Assembly: GCF_945957265.1 (NCBI RefSeq)
Contig: NZ_CAMFKO010000006.1
Location: 62,001 to 126,000, forward strand
From: an uncultured Dechloromonas sp.
GTDB taxonomy: Bacteria; Pseudomonadota; Gammaproteobacteria; Burkholderiales; Rhodocyclaceae
Reading direction: 5' to 3'
DNA length: 64,000 bases
Shown here in pieces: positions 54,991-63,411 of this stretch. Under the pieces are notes generated by a model. The model was not told the origin of the DNA, made no database searches, and worked only from the letters and a program-made list of their open reading frames with translations. Each line of letters starts with the position of its first letter. Positions within the stretch are counted from its first letter, which is position 1. Both the position numbers and the translations under genes were made by a program.

Positions 54991-55989
54991 TTACTTGGCG
55001 ACGTAAATCTGGTCGAAGCTGCCGCCATCCTTGAAGTGCGCGGCGAAGGCCTTGTTGGCGCCGCCGAACACCTCGTCCACCGTGAAGGTCTTCACTGCGG
55101 GGAAGAACTGGGCATACTTCTTCAGCAGTTCGGCGTCGCGCGGGCGCAGGTAGTTCTGCGCGGCGTTCTCCTGGCCCTCCTTGGACCACAGGTACTCCAG
55201 GTAAGCCGTCGCCTGCTTGCGCGTACCCTTCTTGTCCACCACCTTGTCGACGACGGCGACCGGGAATTCGGTCTGCATCGTCAGGCTGGGATAGACGACC
55301 TCGAAATTACCCTTGCCGAATTCCTTGGCGATCATCTCGGCTTCGGACTCGAAGGTCACCAGCACGTCGCCCAGGCCGCGCTGCATGAAGGTCGTCGTCG
55401 CATCGCGGCCGCCGGCGGCGAACAGCGGGGCATTCTTCAACAGCTTGCCGACGAATTCCTGCGCCTTGGCATCGCTGCCGCCCGGTTGCTTCAGCGCCCA
55501 GGCCCAGGCCGACAGATAGGTGTTGCGGCCGTTGCCGGTATTCTTCGGGTGCGGCAGGATGACCTGGATACCGGGCGCGGCAATGTCCGGCCAGTCCTTG
55601 AGCGCCTTCGGGTTGCCCTTGCGCACGATGAACACCATCGCCGACGTGTACGGCGACGCGCTGTTCGGGAACTTCTTCGCCCAATCCTTGGCAACCAGGC
55701 CCTTGTCGGCCAGGAACTCGATGTCGTTGGTCTGGTTCATGGTCACCACGTCGGCTTCCAGGCCGTCGGCCACGGCGCGCACCTGCTTCGACGAGCCGCC
55801 ATGCGACTGCTTCAGCTCCAGGCTTTCGCCGGTCTTGGCCTTCCAGTACTTCTGGAACATCGGGTTGTAATCCTTGTAGACATCGCGGGCGACATCGTAG
55901 GAAGCGTTCAGCAGCGTCGCGTCGGCCAGGGCGGCACCGGCGGCCAGGCCGAGCAGAAGGGCGGCAATCGATTTACGGAAATGGGTCAT
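54991..55989 (-). CDS. sbp: Periplasmic sulfate-binding protein
   Basis: A 332-residue binding protein. The signal peptide (about residues 1-22, ending AALA) precedes LLNASYDVARDVYKDYNP, the standard N-terminus of the sulfate/thiosulfate-binding family, and ILPHPKNTGNGRNTYLSAW, which contributes to the anion site. It delivers sulfate to CysTWA. Whether it is Sbp or the thiosulfate-preferring CysP type is not certain; the sequence style is Sbp-like. The AT-rich upstream region could hold a CysB-type site, but none is clear. Confidence 0.92.
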   Translation of the reverse strand: MTHFRKSIAALLLGLAAGAALADATLLNASYDVARDVYKDYNPMFQKYWKAKTGESLELKQSHGGSSKQVRAVADGLEADVVTMNQTNDIEFLADKGLVAKDWAKKFPNSASPYTSAMVFIVRKGNPKALKDWPDIAAPGIQVILPHPKNTGNGRNTYLSAWAWALKQPGGSDAKAQEFVGKLLKNAPLFAAGGRDATTTFMQRGLGDVLVTFESEAEMIAKEFGKGNFEVVYPSLTMQTEFPVAVVDKVVDKKGTRKQATAYLEYLWSKEGQENAAQNYLRPRDAELLKKYAQFFPAVKTFTVDEVFGGANKAFAAHFKDGGSFDQIYVAK

Positions 55990-56166
55990 GGTTCACCTCG
56001 CTTTGGACAAGCGCTAATTTAGCGAAGTCATATATAACCACAAAGACAATTTTTGAATTTGCTTATTACACAGCTCGCAAATCCACCGACAACCCGAAGC
56101 TCGGCACTATTCGCCACTCATGCGAGCGGCTATCATTGTGGATTCTTCAAGCCGCCGACAATCAAG

Positions 56167-56742
56167 ATGCGCGCCACCCTGCCAGCCATTCTCCTGCTCT
56201 CCGCCCTGCTCGCCGCCTGCTCCACCAAGAGCACCATTCCGCCGAGCACGCACATTTCGCAAAACGGCCCGCTGCGTGTGCATCCCGGCCTGCTTGGCCA
56301 GCCGGTGCCGGCGGAATTGCAGCAGGATGGGCAAATGCCCAGGACGGCATCCGCCGCCCCGGTCGAGGCCGACAAGCCGATCCGGATCGACCCGGTCGGC
56401 CTGCGCACGCAACGCAGCGTCTACTTCGAGCTGAACAGCGCCGACATCAAGGCGGATTACGACCCGGCGCTGCGCGCCCATGCCCGCTACCTGGCCGAGC
56501 ACCCCAAGGCCCGCGTGCGCATCGAAGGCAACGCCGACGAGCGCGGCAGCGTCGACTACAACCGCAAGCTGGGCCTGAAGCGCGCCGAGAACGTGCGCTC
56601 GACGCTGGTCTCCCACGGCGCCGGCGACAAGCAGGTGAACATCAGGACCCTGGGCGAAGCCCGCCCCAAGCTGACCGGCCACGACGAAAGCTCGTGGGCG
56701 GAAAACCGCCGGGCCGACGTGGTTTACGAAATCGAGAACTGA
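56167..56742 (+). CDS. OmpA/Pal-like peptidoglycan-associated lipoprotein
   Basis: A 191-residue lipoprotein. The lipobox LLAAC places the acylated cysteine near residue 19. After a linker, the OmpA-C domain (about residues 80-190) carries VYFELNSADI and the peptidoglycan-binding NADERGSVDYNRKLGLKRAENV pattern. It should tether the outer membrane to the wall. It stands alone rather than in a tol-pal operon, so it is probably a Pal paralogue. The start at 56167 gives the best lipoprotein signal. Confidence 0.85.
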   Translation: MRATLPAILLLSALLAACSTKSTIPPSTHISQNGPLRVHPGLLGQPVPAELQQDGQMPRTASAAPVEADKPIRIDPVGLRTQRSVYFELNSADIKADYDPALRAHARYLAEHPKARVRIEGNADERGSVDYNRKLGLKRAENVRSTLVSHGAGDKQVNIRTLGEARPKLTGHDESSWAENRRADVVYEIEN

Positions 56743-56775
56743 CCCGCCGTTGCGGCGGGCCGCCCGGACCGCCGC

Positions 56776-57090
56776 TCAGTTGTCGAAGTGGTAATAGCGC
56801 TGGTTCAGCCAGGCAGCGACGCTGCCTTCCTCCTCAGGGAACCAGCCGGCGCCGACCTGCGCATTGCAGGCCGCCACCCGCTGCAGCAGTTCCAGCTTGT
56901 TGGACAGCATCCGGCCATCGCGGGAGTACATCTTGCTCCCGTCGCCGCCATACATCCGGACATGGCAGCTGACGCAGCCCTTCTGATGCAGCTCGGGCGC
57001 CGCCTTCAGGTCGACCTTGCCCCATGGCTCCTCGGCCGTGGCCGCAAGCGGGGCCAGCAGCAGCCAGGGAAGAATGCGAAAGATGCTCAT
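56776..57090 (-). CDS. Small periplasmic c-type cytochrome
   Basis: A 104-residue monoheme cytochrome. The signal peptide (residues 1-19) is followed by a single CVSCH heme site near residue 38; methionines downstream could supply the sixth ligand. Short spacing and a W-rich C-terminus resemble small class I cytochromes encoded beside MBL-fold proteins in quinoprotein-type relays. It lies 23 bases downstream of the MBL-fold gene with a ggagag ribosome-binding site. The partner dehydrogenase is not in the window. Confidence 0.82.
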   Translation of the reverse strand: MSIFRILPWLLLAPLAATAEEPWGKVDLKAAPELHQKGCVSCHVRMYGGDGSKMYSRDGRMLSNKLELLQRVAACNAQVGAGWFPEEEGSVAAWLNQRYYHFDN

Positions 57091-57113
57091 GGTCTCTCCT
57101 CGCGCGCGATGGT

Positions 57114-58127
57114 TCAGAAACTGGCCGCCTCGGCTTCCAGATAGGCAAGACTGACATACTTCCCGATATTCGTGTCGAAACCGCGCGTTTCCCTGGCCCG
57201 CGAGGCCACCCGCGGGTCGCGCAGGACCAGTTCCTTGGCCGCCTCGAGTGGCAGGCCTTCCTTGACCGCCTGTTCGCAGGGCCGGTAGATGCCTTCGAAC
57301 AAGGCCTTGTTCCAGGCCAGCACGCCGGCGCCCGGCTCGCCGTGACCCGGCAGCCAGATCCGGCTGGCCACCTCGCGCTCGAGCTGGCCGTAAGCCTTGA
57401 AAGTGCCCAGGAAGGAGCCGTCGTCCATGTTGGCGATGCGCCTGTCCATGGCTACGTCGCCGACGCAGGTCAGTTTGTCCTCGACCACCTCGACGCATAG
57501 ATCGTAAGGCGTGTGGGCCGTGCCGTAGTGATGCAGGCGCAGCGTCACATCGCCGTAACGCAGCTCGGCGCCGTTCTCCAGCGGCAGGCGCGGTGGAACC
57601 ACCCGCGTCCCCAGCGTTGCCTGATTGGTCCATTGCTCGAGCAGGGTCCGCCACATCTTGCCCTGCACCCCCTCGATTTCGCGGATCGTCCCCGGATGGG
57701 CATGGATCGGCAGGTCCTTGCCGTAGGCATCGACAAAGGCGTGGTTGCCCAGCCAATGATCGCCGTGATAATGGGTGTTGATGATCGCCACGACGGGCTT
57801 CTTCCATTGCTTCCTGATCTGGCGGATGGCCATTTCGCCGATCTGCACGGAAGCGCCGGAGTCGATGACCACCAGCCCCTTGGCAGTATCCACGAAGGTC
57901 AGGTTGCACATCATTCCCTGGTTCTCCGGCGTCGGAAAACCGTCCGGCGAAAAGATCATCCAGACATGCGGCGACACCTGGCGCAGGGGATGATCGCGCA
58001 CGGCCGGCCCGCGCACGAAATCGTCCACTTCCCTGGCCATGGCGCCGATGCCCTGCCAGGGCGCGAACTCGGCGGCCAGCAAACCGCCCAGGGCGGTGGC
58101 CGCCCGGATGAAAGCGCGACGTTCCAT
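57114..58127 (-). CDS. Exported metallo-beta-lactamase-fold hydrolase
   Basis: A 337-residue protein. The N-terminus MERRAFIRAA with a following hydrophobic stretch resembles a Tat signal. The zinc motif HYHGDH (residues 119-124) is intact, with later HHYGTAHTPYDLCV and a C-terminal LPGHGEP histidine. Similar proteins are called SoxH or quinoprotein-relay zinc metallohydrolases and occur with cytochromes in sulfur or alcohol oxidation loci. A sulfur-related function fits the fcc/sox genes further along, but this is inference. The start at 58127 has a ggagac site. Confidence 0.82.
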   Translation of the reverse strand: MERRAFIRAATALGGLLAAEFAPWQGIGAMAREVDDFVRGPAVRDHPLRQVSPHVWMIFSPDGFPTPENQGMMCNLTFVDTAKGLVVIDSGASVQIGEMAIRQIRKQWKKPVVAIINTHYHGDHWLGNHAFVDAYGKDLPIHAHPGTIREIEGVQGKMWRTLLEQWTNQATLGTRVVPPRLPLENGAELRYGDVTLRLHHYGTAHTPYDLCVEVVEDKLTCVGDVAMDRRIANMDDGSFLGTFKAYGQLEREVASRIWLPGHGEPGAGVLAWNKALFEGIYRPCEQAVKEGLPLEAAKELVLRDPRVASRARETRGFDTNIGKYVSLAYLEAEAASF

Positions 58128-58205
58128 GAATGTCTCCTCGTCGGGCATTGCGAGCCATCCGCCGGCACCGAAAAAACCGGCACCGGCGAGGCCGTACGCC
58201 GTTGT

Positions 58206-58234
58206 TTGAAAGGCAAGTGTAAGCTAATTATTAT
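58206..58234 (+). promoter_or_regulatory. Sigma-70 promoter of the diheme cytochrome
   Basis: TTGAAA, 17 bases, then TATTAT, about 39 bases before the TTG start. It is the best sigma-70 match in the window and lies in a locally AT-rich stretch. Confidence 0.55.
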
Positions 58235-58272
58235 TTGATAATATATTCACAACCATCAACCGGGGGAATATT

Positions 58273-58881
58273 TTGGGAACCATCACTCGCCGCCTGCTGG
58301 GAGCAGGCCTGCTCGGCATCTGCCTGAGCGCTCCCGTTCTCGCCAACGACCTGGCTCGCGCCGAGGAAATCGTCGGCGGCCGCTGCTTTCTGTGCCACGG
58401 CCTGAACGGCGAATCGGCCAGCGCCGTCTTCCCGCGCCTGGCCGGACAGCACGCCGATTACATCGCCCGGCAGCTGGCCGACTTCAAATCCGGCAAGCGC
58501 GCCAGCGACACCATGAAACCGCAGGCGGAAGAACTGACCCCGGCCGAGATGAAGGCGCTCGGCGCCTTCTTCCAGAGCAAGGTCGTCGGCCCGCGTCCGG
58601 CCCGGGACAAGGAACTGCTTGCCGTCGGCAAGTACATTTTCGACCGCGGCAACAACTTCAGCGGCCTGCCGGCCTGCGGCAGCTGCCACGGCTCGAAGGG
58701 ACTGGGCACGCCGCAACTCCCCCGCCTGGCCGGCCAGCATCCGCGCTACATCGAGGACCAGCTCAAACAGTTCAACAAGCGCGAGCGAACCAACGACAAC
58801 GCGATCATGCACACCATCGCCTCCAAGCTGAGCGAACTGGAAACGCACGCCGTCGCGGAGTACATCGCGACACTGGATTAG
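58273..58881 (+). CDS. Cytochrome c4-type diheme cytochrome
   Basis: A 202-residue periplasmic protein. The signal peptide ends near residue 24 (PVLA). Two tandem cytochrome c domains each have a heme site, CFLCH (about residue 38) and CGSCH (about residue 135), with PRLAGQH repeated in both halves, the c4 hallmark. Cytochromes c4 pass electrons from the bc1 complex or dehydrogenases to oxidases. A TTG start at 58273 follows a gggggaa ribosome-binding site. It is followed by a bidirectional hairpin. Confidence 0.9.
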   Translation: MGTITRRLLGAGLLGICLSAPVLANDLARAEEIVGGRCFLCHGLNGESASAVFPRLAGQHADYIARQLADFKSGKRASDTMKPQAEELTPAEMKALGAFFQSKVVGPRPARDKELLAVGKYIFDRGNNFSGLPACGSCHGSKGLGTPQLPRLAGQHPRYIEDQLKQFNKRERTNDNAIMHTIASKLSELETHAVAEYIATLD

Positions 58882-58896
58882 TCGTCGCGCCGGCCC

Positions 58897-58932
58897 CATG
58901 CAAAAGGCCGCCAACCGGCGGCCTTTTGCATG
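58897..58932. terminator. Bidirectional terminator between cytochrome c4 and chemoreceptor genes
   Basis: A perfect 16-bp palindrome (CATGCAAAAGGCCGCC, loop AACC, complement) with AAAA on one side and TTTT on the other. It sits between convergent genes and can serve both strands. Confidence 0.75.
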
Positions 58933-58976
58933 CCGAAACGCGTGCCTGGCGTTTCCCGCAACGAGCCCGCGAACGA

Positions 58977-61064
58977 TTACGAACGTCGATAAAGCTCGAA
59001 GCCTGAAATGACCGCCTTCAGCTGGCGCGAGGTAAGCAGCAATTCATCGGCAGCCTGCCTCGCCGACCCCGCGGAACTGGCGTTCTGTTCGATCAGGTCG
59101 GTGATCTGCTGCATGCTGGCGGCCACTTCCTCGCTGGCAACGCCCTGCTGGCGCGCGGCGTCGGAAATCTGACCGGCCATCTGCGATACCGTCGTTGAAG
59201 ACTGCGTAATCCCCTCCAGCCCGGCCACGCTTTCTCGCAACTTGGCGATTCCGTTCTCGACCTCGCTGGCGGCCAGGTCCATGCTCGAGACGGCCTGCGC
59301 GGTAGCGCTCTGGATTTCGTTGACCGTCATGCTGATGTCCGCCGTCGAGGCGGTCGTTCTCTCGGCCAGCTTGCGAACTTCGTCGGCCACCACCGCGAAG
59401 CCCCGCCCCTGCTCTCCGGCACGCGCCGCCTCGATGGCCGCGTTCAGGGCGAGCAGATTGGTCTGGCTGGCAATATCGGCAATGACCCGGGTGATATCGC
59501 CAATCTTGGCAATGGAGAGGTTCAACTGGGCAATGGTCTGGTTCGAACTGCTCACCGCCTCGACGACACGCGTGGTCGCCGCCATGCTCTGGCTGATGTT
59601 GTTGTTGCTCGCCACCACCTGCAGCTGCGAATCGCGTGCCGCGGAGGCCGTATCCTCGGCATTGGCAGCGACCTCCTGGACCGACTGGCTGAATTGCTCG
59701 GTCGCCGCGGCAACGCCTTCGACGCTGGCCTGCTGCTGCTCGGACTGCGCCGAAACGCTGCGCATCTGATCCTCCAGCAGGTGACTGCGTTGCTCGATCG
59801 CACGCGAAGCCGTGCTGATCTCGTCCAGCATCGCCTTGAGCGTGCCCTGCATGGTTGCCAGGTCGCACATCAGGCGCCCCGTCTCGTCGCGTCCCGAAAT
59901 ATCGATATCCTCCGTTAGCTTGCCTTCGGCGATGTGCTCGAAGTGGGAAATTGCCCTGCGCAACGGCTTGACGATGGCCGACAACAGCAGCATGCCGCCC
60001 GCCAGGGCGATCGCGACAGCCAGAAGGAGCAGTCCGATACTGAAATTGCGAACGGATTCGTAGTGCCCCTTCGCTGCGGCATGGCGCACCTCGGCATCGC
60101 CGGCCAACTGCTGGATCAGCGCATCCCCGTCGCGCTTGAGCTCGGCATAGAGCGGATTGATCTTGAGCAGCAGGACGACGTTGGCTTCGTTGAACTTGCC
60201 CTCCTTCAGCAAAGCGCGCGCGACGTTGACGCCCTCACTCGAGAAACGCTCGCGTGTCTGGCCGAGTTTCTCGAGCAGCGCCTTCTGGCCTTCGGTCAGC
60301 TGGAGTTTTTTCAGCGCATCCAGTTCGGCGTTGATCGCCTCGCGGTTCTTCAGGGTGTTTTCGATATGCAGATCGAGCGGGTGGTCGTGCAGCTTCGCGT
60401 TCGGGTTGGCCGTATCGTGCTGCAAACCCAGCATGATCTGCGAGCGATTGTCGGCCAGCAGGAACAGCATCTTGTTGATGCTGTTCGAGGGCAGCAGATT
60501 CTCGCGATAGACCGCGTTCAACTCGTCATTCGATGCTGCCAGGCTGCGCAGCCCGGCAAATCCGACAATGGCCATCAGCACGAGCAGAACGCCCAGGGCC
60601 GCCCACAGGCGCGGACCGATCGCCAGCGTACGTCGGCGGGTCGCCGACAGCTTTCCCGAAACGCCGATCTTGCGGTAAAGCGCATCGGCACCCGCCTTTT
60701 TCTCGGCGGACAGCGGCGTGCGCACCGACATGTAGCCGGTGATCTGGCCGTTTTTCTTGAGCGGCACGACGAAGGCCTCCACCCAATAGAAATCGCCGTT
60801 CTTGCAGCGGTTCTTGACCGCGCCGCGCCACGGCAGCCCGGACTTCACCGTTCGCCAAAGATCCTCGAAGGCCGCCGGCGGCATGTCCGGATGGCGGACG
60901 ATGTTGTGGCTGCTGCCGATCAACTCGCTGCGACTGAAACCGCTGATCTCGACGAAGGCATCGTTAGCCTGGGTGATGATGCCTTTGAGATCGGTTTTCG
61001 AAACCAGGTATTGATCGGGCGGAAAGGGAATCTCTCGCTGGGTTACAGGCTGATTGTTTTTCAT
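58977..61064 (-). CDS. Aer-like PAS-domain methyl-accepting chemotaxis protein
   Basis: A 695-residue chemoreceptor. A cytoplasmic N-terminal PAS domain (about residues 15-125: [37 protein letters not shown]) is of the Aer type that often binds FAD and senses redox or oxygen. It is followed by transmembrane helices flanking a four-helix-bundle sensor (about 170-330), HAMP, and a signalling domain with [20 protein letters not shown]. Two sensory inputs in one receptor are unusual. It is monocistronic and near respiratory cytochrome genes. Confidence 0.9.
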   Translation of the reverse strand: MKNNQPVTQREIPFPPDQYLVSKTDLKGIITQANDAFVEISGFSRSELIGSSHNIVRHPDMPPAAFEDLWRTVKSGLPWRGAVKNRCKNGDFYWVEAFVVPLKKNGQITGYMSVRTPLSAEKKAGADALYRKIGVSGKLSATRRRTLAIGPRLWAALGVLLVLMAIVGFAGLRSLAASNDELNAVYRENLLPSNSINKMLFLLADNRSQIMLGLQHDTANPNAKLHDHPLDLHIENTLKNREAINAELDALKKLQLTEGQKALLEKLGQTRERFSSEGVNVARALLKEGKFNEANVVLLLKINPLYAELKRDGDALIQQLAGDAEVRHAAAKGHYESVRNFSIGLLLLAVAIALAGGMLLLSAIVKPLRRAISHFEHIAEGKLTEDIDISGRDETGRLMCDLATMQGTLKAMLDEISTASRAIEQRSHLLEDQMRSVSAQSEQQQASVEGVAAATEQFSQSVQEVAANAEDTASAARDSQLQVVASNNNISQSMAATTRVVEAVSSSNQTIAQLNLSIAKIGDITRVIADIASQTNLLALNAAIEAARAGEQGRGFAVVADEVRKLAERTTASTADISMTVNEIQSATAQAVSSMDLAASEVENGIAKLRESVAGLEGITQSSTTVSQMAGQISDAARQQGVASEEVAASMQQITDLIEQNASSAGSARQAADELLLTSRQLKAVISGFELYRRS

Positions 61065-61219
61065 CGTTGTCTCGTGGAAGCGGGGTCGTCAAAGTTTTGA
61101 AATCGATTTTACTAATCGAAATATGCACCAACAACACCCGCCTACAAATCATTACAAACAAGCCGTATCCCGCAACTTTCCCGATTTAGAACAACAGCAT
61201 ACAGATCGCCTTGCACAAT

Positions 61220-61244
61220 AAAAAAAGGCCGCAACCGCGGCCTC
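61220..61244 (-). terminator. Rho-independent terminator downstream of the fccB-like gene
   Basis: On the minus strand, GGCCGC-GGTT-GCGGCC with one extra A-T pair runs into seven T. It is placed 23 bases after the stop at 61267. Confidence 0.85.
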
Positions 61245-61266
61245 TTCACGGCTGGCAAACGGAGCC

Positions 61267-62544
61267 TCAGGTCAGCATGTCGGCCCAGATGTTCTGGGCC
61301 CAGCCCAGCGCGACCTTGCCTTCCAGTTCGTTACGCGCCGCCGACACGCCGCCGGCGCCCTTGACCGGTTGCACGGTCTTGGTCGCGGCGTCGTACTGGT
61401 GGACGGACGACACGTGGATGACATTCTTGCTGTCGACGAAGCTGTAGCAGGTGTTCATCACCACCGGCTCCGGGTTCGGCTCCTGGCCGGACAGCATGTT
61501 GAGGATCGCCGCGGCGGCCAGCTTGCCGTGCTGGTTGGCCATGTGGCCGGACTTGGGCATGGTCGGCGCCGGGAAGATGGCGTCGCCCAGCACATGGATG
61601 CCCGGCGTGCTGGTCGATTCCATGCTCAGCCAGTTGATGTCCACCCAGCGGTTGTTGACCAGCTTGATGCCCGACTTGTGCGCGATGTCGCCGGCGCGGT
61701 GCGGCGGGATGACGTTGAGCACGTCGGCCTTGAACTTGTCGAACTCGAGGATGGCGGTATTGGTGCCGACCTCGACGTCCTTGACCTCGCTGTTGTTGCG
61801 GTACTCGACGATACCCTTGTAGAGATCGCTCCACGCCTTGGTGAACAGGCCCTTCTTGGACACCACGTCCTCGTTGGCGTCGAGGATGACGACCTTGGAC
61901 TTCGGCTTGCTCTGCTTGAAGTAGTTGGCGACCAGGCAGGCGCGCTCGTAAGGTCCGGGCGGGCAGCGATACGGCGCCTTGGGGATGGAGATGGCATAGA
62001 CGCCGCCGTCCTTCATCGACTCCAGCTGCTTGCGCAGGGCCACGGTCTGGGCGCCGGCCTTCCACGCGTGCAGCACCTTGCCCTGGGCCTCGGTACCCTT
62101 CAGGCCGGGAATCTCGTCCCACATGAAATCGACGCCCGGCGACAGCACCAGACGGTCGTAGCTCAGCGCGCTGCCGCCTTTCAGGGCAATCATTTTCTTC
62201 GCTGCATCGACCGCCACCACGTCGTCCTGGATAACGCGCACGCCCCACTTGCTGCGCAGGCCTTCGTAGCTGATCGTGATGTCTTCCATCGTCTTCTGGC
62301 CGCCGATGACCAGGTTGGAAATCGGGCAGGAGATGAAGGTCGGGTTGCGCTCGACCAGCGTCACCTGGACGCCGCCTTCGCTCCACATGCGCAGGTACTT
62401 GGCGACCGTGGCGCCGCCGTAGCCGCCGCCGACCACGACGACATGGCCGCTCGCCTTGCCGCCGCCGGCACAGCCGTACAGCGAAGCCATCGCGCCGGCC
62501 GCGGCGCCGGCTTTCAGGAAATCACGTCTTTTCATCAGCATCAT
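61267..62544 (-). CDS. fccB: Flavocytochrome c sulfide dehydrogenase flavoprotein subunit (FccB/SoxF-like)
   Basis: A 425-residue FAD protein. A Tat signal (KRRDFLKAGAAAG) precedes VVVGGGYGGATVAKYL (FAD site, about residues 35-50). Conserved cysteines occur in FISCPISN and in PYRCPPGPYERACL, the pair forming the redox disulfide in this family. The GIHVLGDAIFPAPTMPKSGHMANQ segment is typical. It oxidises sulfide and passes electrons to the small cytochrome encoded just upstream. ATGs at 62544, 62541 and 62535 are all possible starts. Confidence 0.9.
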   Translation of the reverse strand: MMLMKRRDFLKAGAAAGAMASLYGCAGGGKASGHVVVVGGGYGGATVAKYLRMWSEGGVQVTLVERNPTFISCPISNLVIGGQKTMEDITISYEGLRSKWGVRVIQDDVVAVDAAKKMIALKGGSALSYDRLVLSPGVDFMWDEIPGLKGTEAQGKVLHAWKAGAQTVALRKQLESMKDGGVYAISIPKAPYRCPPGPYERACLVANYFKQSKPKSKVVILDANEDVVSKKGLFTKAWSDLYKGIVEYRNNSEVKDVEVGTNTAILEFDKFKADVLNVIPPHRAGDIAHKSGIKLVNNRWVDINWLSMESTSTPGIHVLGDAIFPAPTMPKSGHMANQHGKLAAAAILNMLSGQEPNPEPVVMNTCYSFVDSKNVIHVSSVHQYDAATKTVQPVKGAGGVSAARNELEGKVALGWAQNIWADMLT

Positions 62545-62555
62545 GGCGGTCTCCC

Positions 62556-62861
62556 TTATTTTTGCGCGGCGAAATAGGTGGCGATCAGGTCGAGCTGGGC
62601 ATCGGTATAGCCCTTGACGATCTGGTGCATGATCGAGGCCGGCTTGTCCCCGCTCTTGAAATCGGCGAGCTTCTGCAAGGTCTTGTCCTTGGGAAGCCCG
62701 GCCAGGCCGTCGATGCCGGAGCCCTTGACGGCATTGCCGTTGGTGCCGTGGCAGTTGGCGCAGGTGGCGGCCAGGTTGCGGCCGAGGTTGGGGTCGGCGG
62801 CCTGCGCCGCCCCGGCGGTCGCCAGCAGACAGGCTGCGGCAAGAGGTACGAACATTTTCAT
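62556..62861 (-). CDS. Small monoheme cytochrome c, partner of the FccB-like flavoprotein
   Basis: A 101-residue periplasmic cytochrome. The signal peptide (residues 1-21, ending AQA) is followed by CANCH (about residue 34) and a later Met in SIMHQIVKGY as probable sixth ligand. Flavocytochrome c usually pairs FccB with a monoheme or diheme FccA, and this gene precedes fccB by 11 bases, so it likely accepts electrons from it. The start at 62861 has a gagat-type site upstream. Confidence 0.87.
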   Translation of the reverse strand: MKMFVPLAAACLLATAGAAQAADPNLGRNLAATCANCHGTNGNAVKGSGIDGLAGLPKDKTLQKLADFKSGDKPASIMHQIVKGYTDAQLDLIATYFAAQK

Positions 62862-62994
62862 CGGGACATCTCCTTCCTCATCGTGATGTTGTTTGTCATA
62901 TAGCCGGAGTGCTGTTTTTTGCCGGAAGCAGCATCGTACAAAGGTTATAAGCCTTGCGCACAAAAAGCATGCTGCGTCGCAACAATATTAGTAG

Positions 62995-63023
62995 TTGACT
63001 ATATAAGTACGCAGTTATACATT
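62995..63023 (+). promoter_or_regulatory. Possible promoter of the ArsR-type regulator/sox genes
   Basis: TTGACT, 17 bases, then TACATT, 28 bases before the regulator ATG. The overlapping ATATAAGT and TTAGTAGTTGACT sequences could also hold an operator for the ArsR-type protein. Confidence 0.4.
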
Positions 63024-63028
63024 GATTC

Positions 63029-63042
63029 TTGATCGAAATCAA
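63029..63042. promoter_or_regulatory. Perfect FNR/ANR-type binding site
   Basis: TTGATCGAAATCAA matches TTGAT-N4-ATCAA at all ten defined positions. It lies just after the possible plus-strand -10 box, where it could repress. It also lies upstream of a TATAGT box on the minus strand serving the fcc-like operon, where it could activate. Confidence 0.55.
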
Positions 63043-63051
63043 AAGAACAGC

Positions 63052-63372
63052 ATGGACGAAACGTTGCAGGTCTTCGAGCAGGTAGCGCAGTACTTCGGAT
63101 TGCTGGCCGATCCGACGCGTTTGCGCATCCTTTCCTGCCTGTGCGCCGAGGAGCGTCCAGTCCATGAGGTGGTGGAAAAGATTGGCCTGACCCAGGCCAA
63201 CATCTCGCGCCACCTGAACATCCTGTATCGGGCCGGCGTGGTCGAGCGGCGGCGTGACGGAAGTTCGGTCTATTACCGGGTCGTCGATCCCAATTTCGTC
63301 GACATCTGCCGGACGGTCAGCATCACGGTGGCAAGCCGCGATCTGGGCGACGAGCTGGGTGTCGGCAAGTAA
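63052..63372 (+). CDS. ArsR-family transcriptional regulator of sulfur genes
   Basis: A 106-residue winged-helix repressor. The LLADPTRLRILSCL opening and the recognition helix LTQANISRHLNILYRAGVV (about residues 46-64) are typical ArsR. Cysteines at 29, 31 and 86 could form a sulfide- or persulfide-responsive dithiol like that of BigR/SqrR/SoxR-type regulators, though alignment of Cys29/31 with the known site is not exact. It lies between the divergent fcc-like operon and soxC, so it probably controls both. Confidence 0.85.
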   Translation: MDETLQVFEQVAQYFGLLADPTRLRILSCLCAEERPVHEVVEKIGLTQANISRHLNILYRAGVVERRRDGSSVYYRVVDPNFVDICRTVSITVASRDLGDELGVGK

Positions 63373-63411
63373 TTCGCAGCAACGACTTAAATATCGGAGG
63401 GGTGTTTGCAG

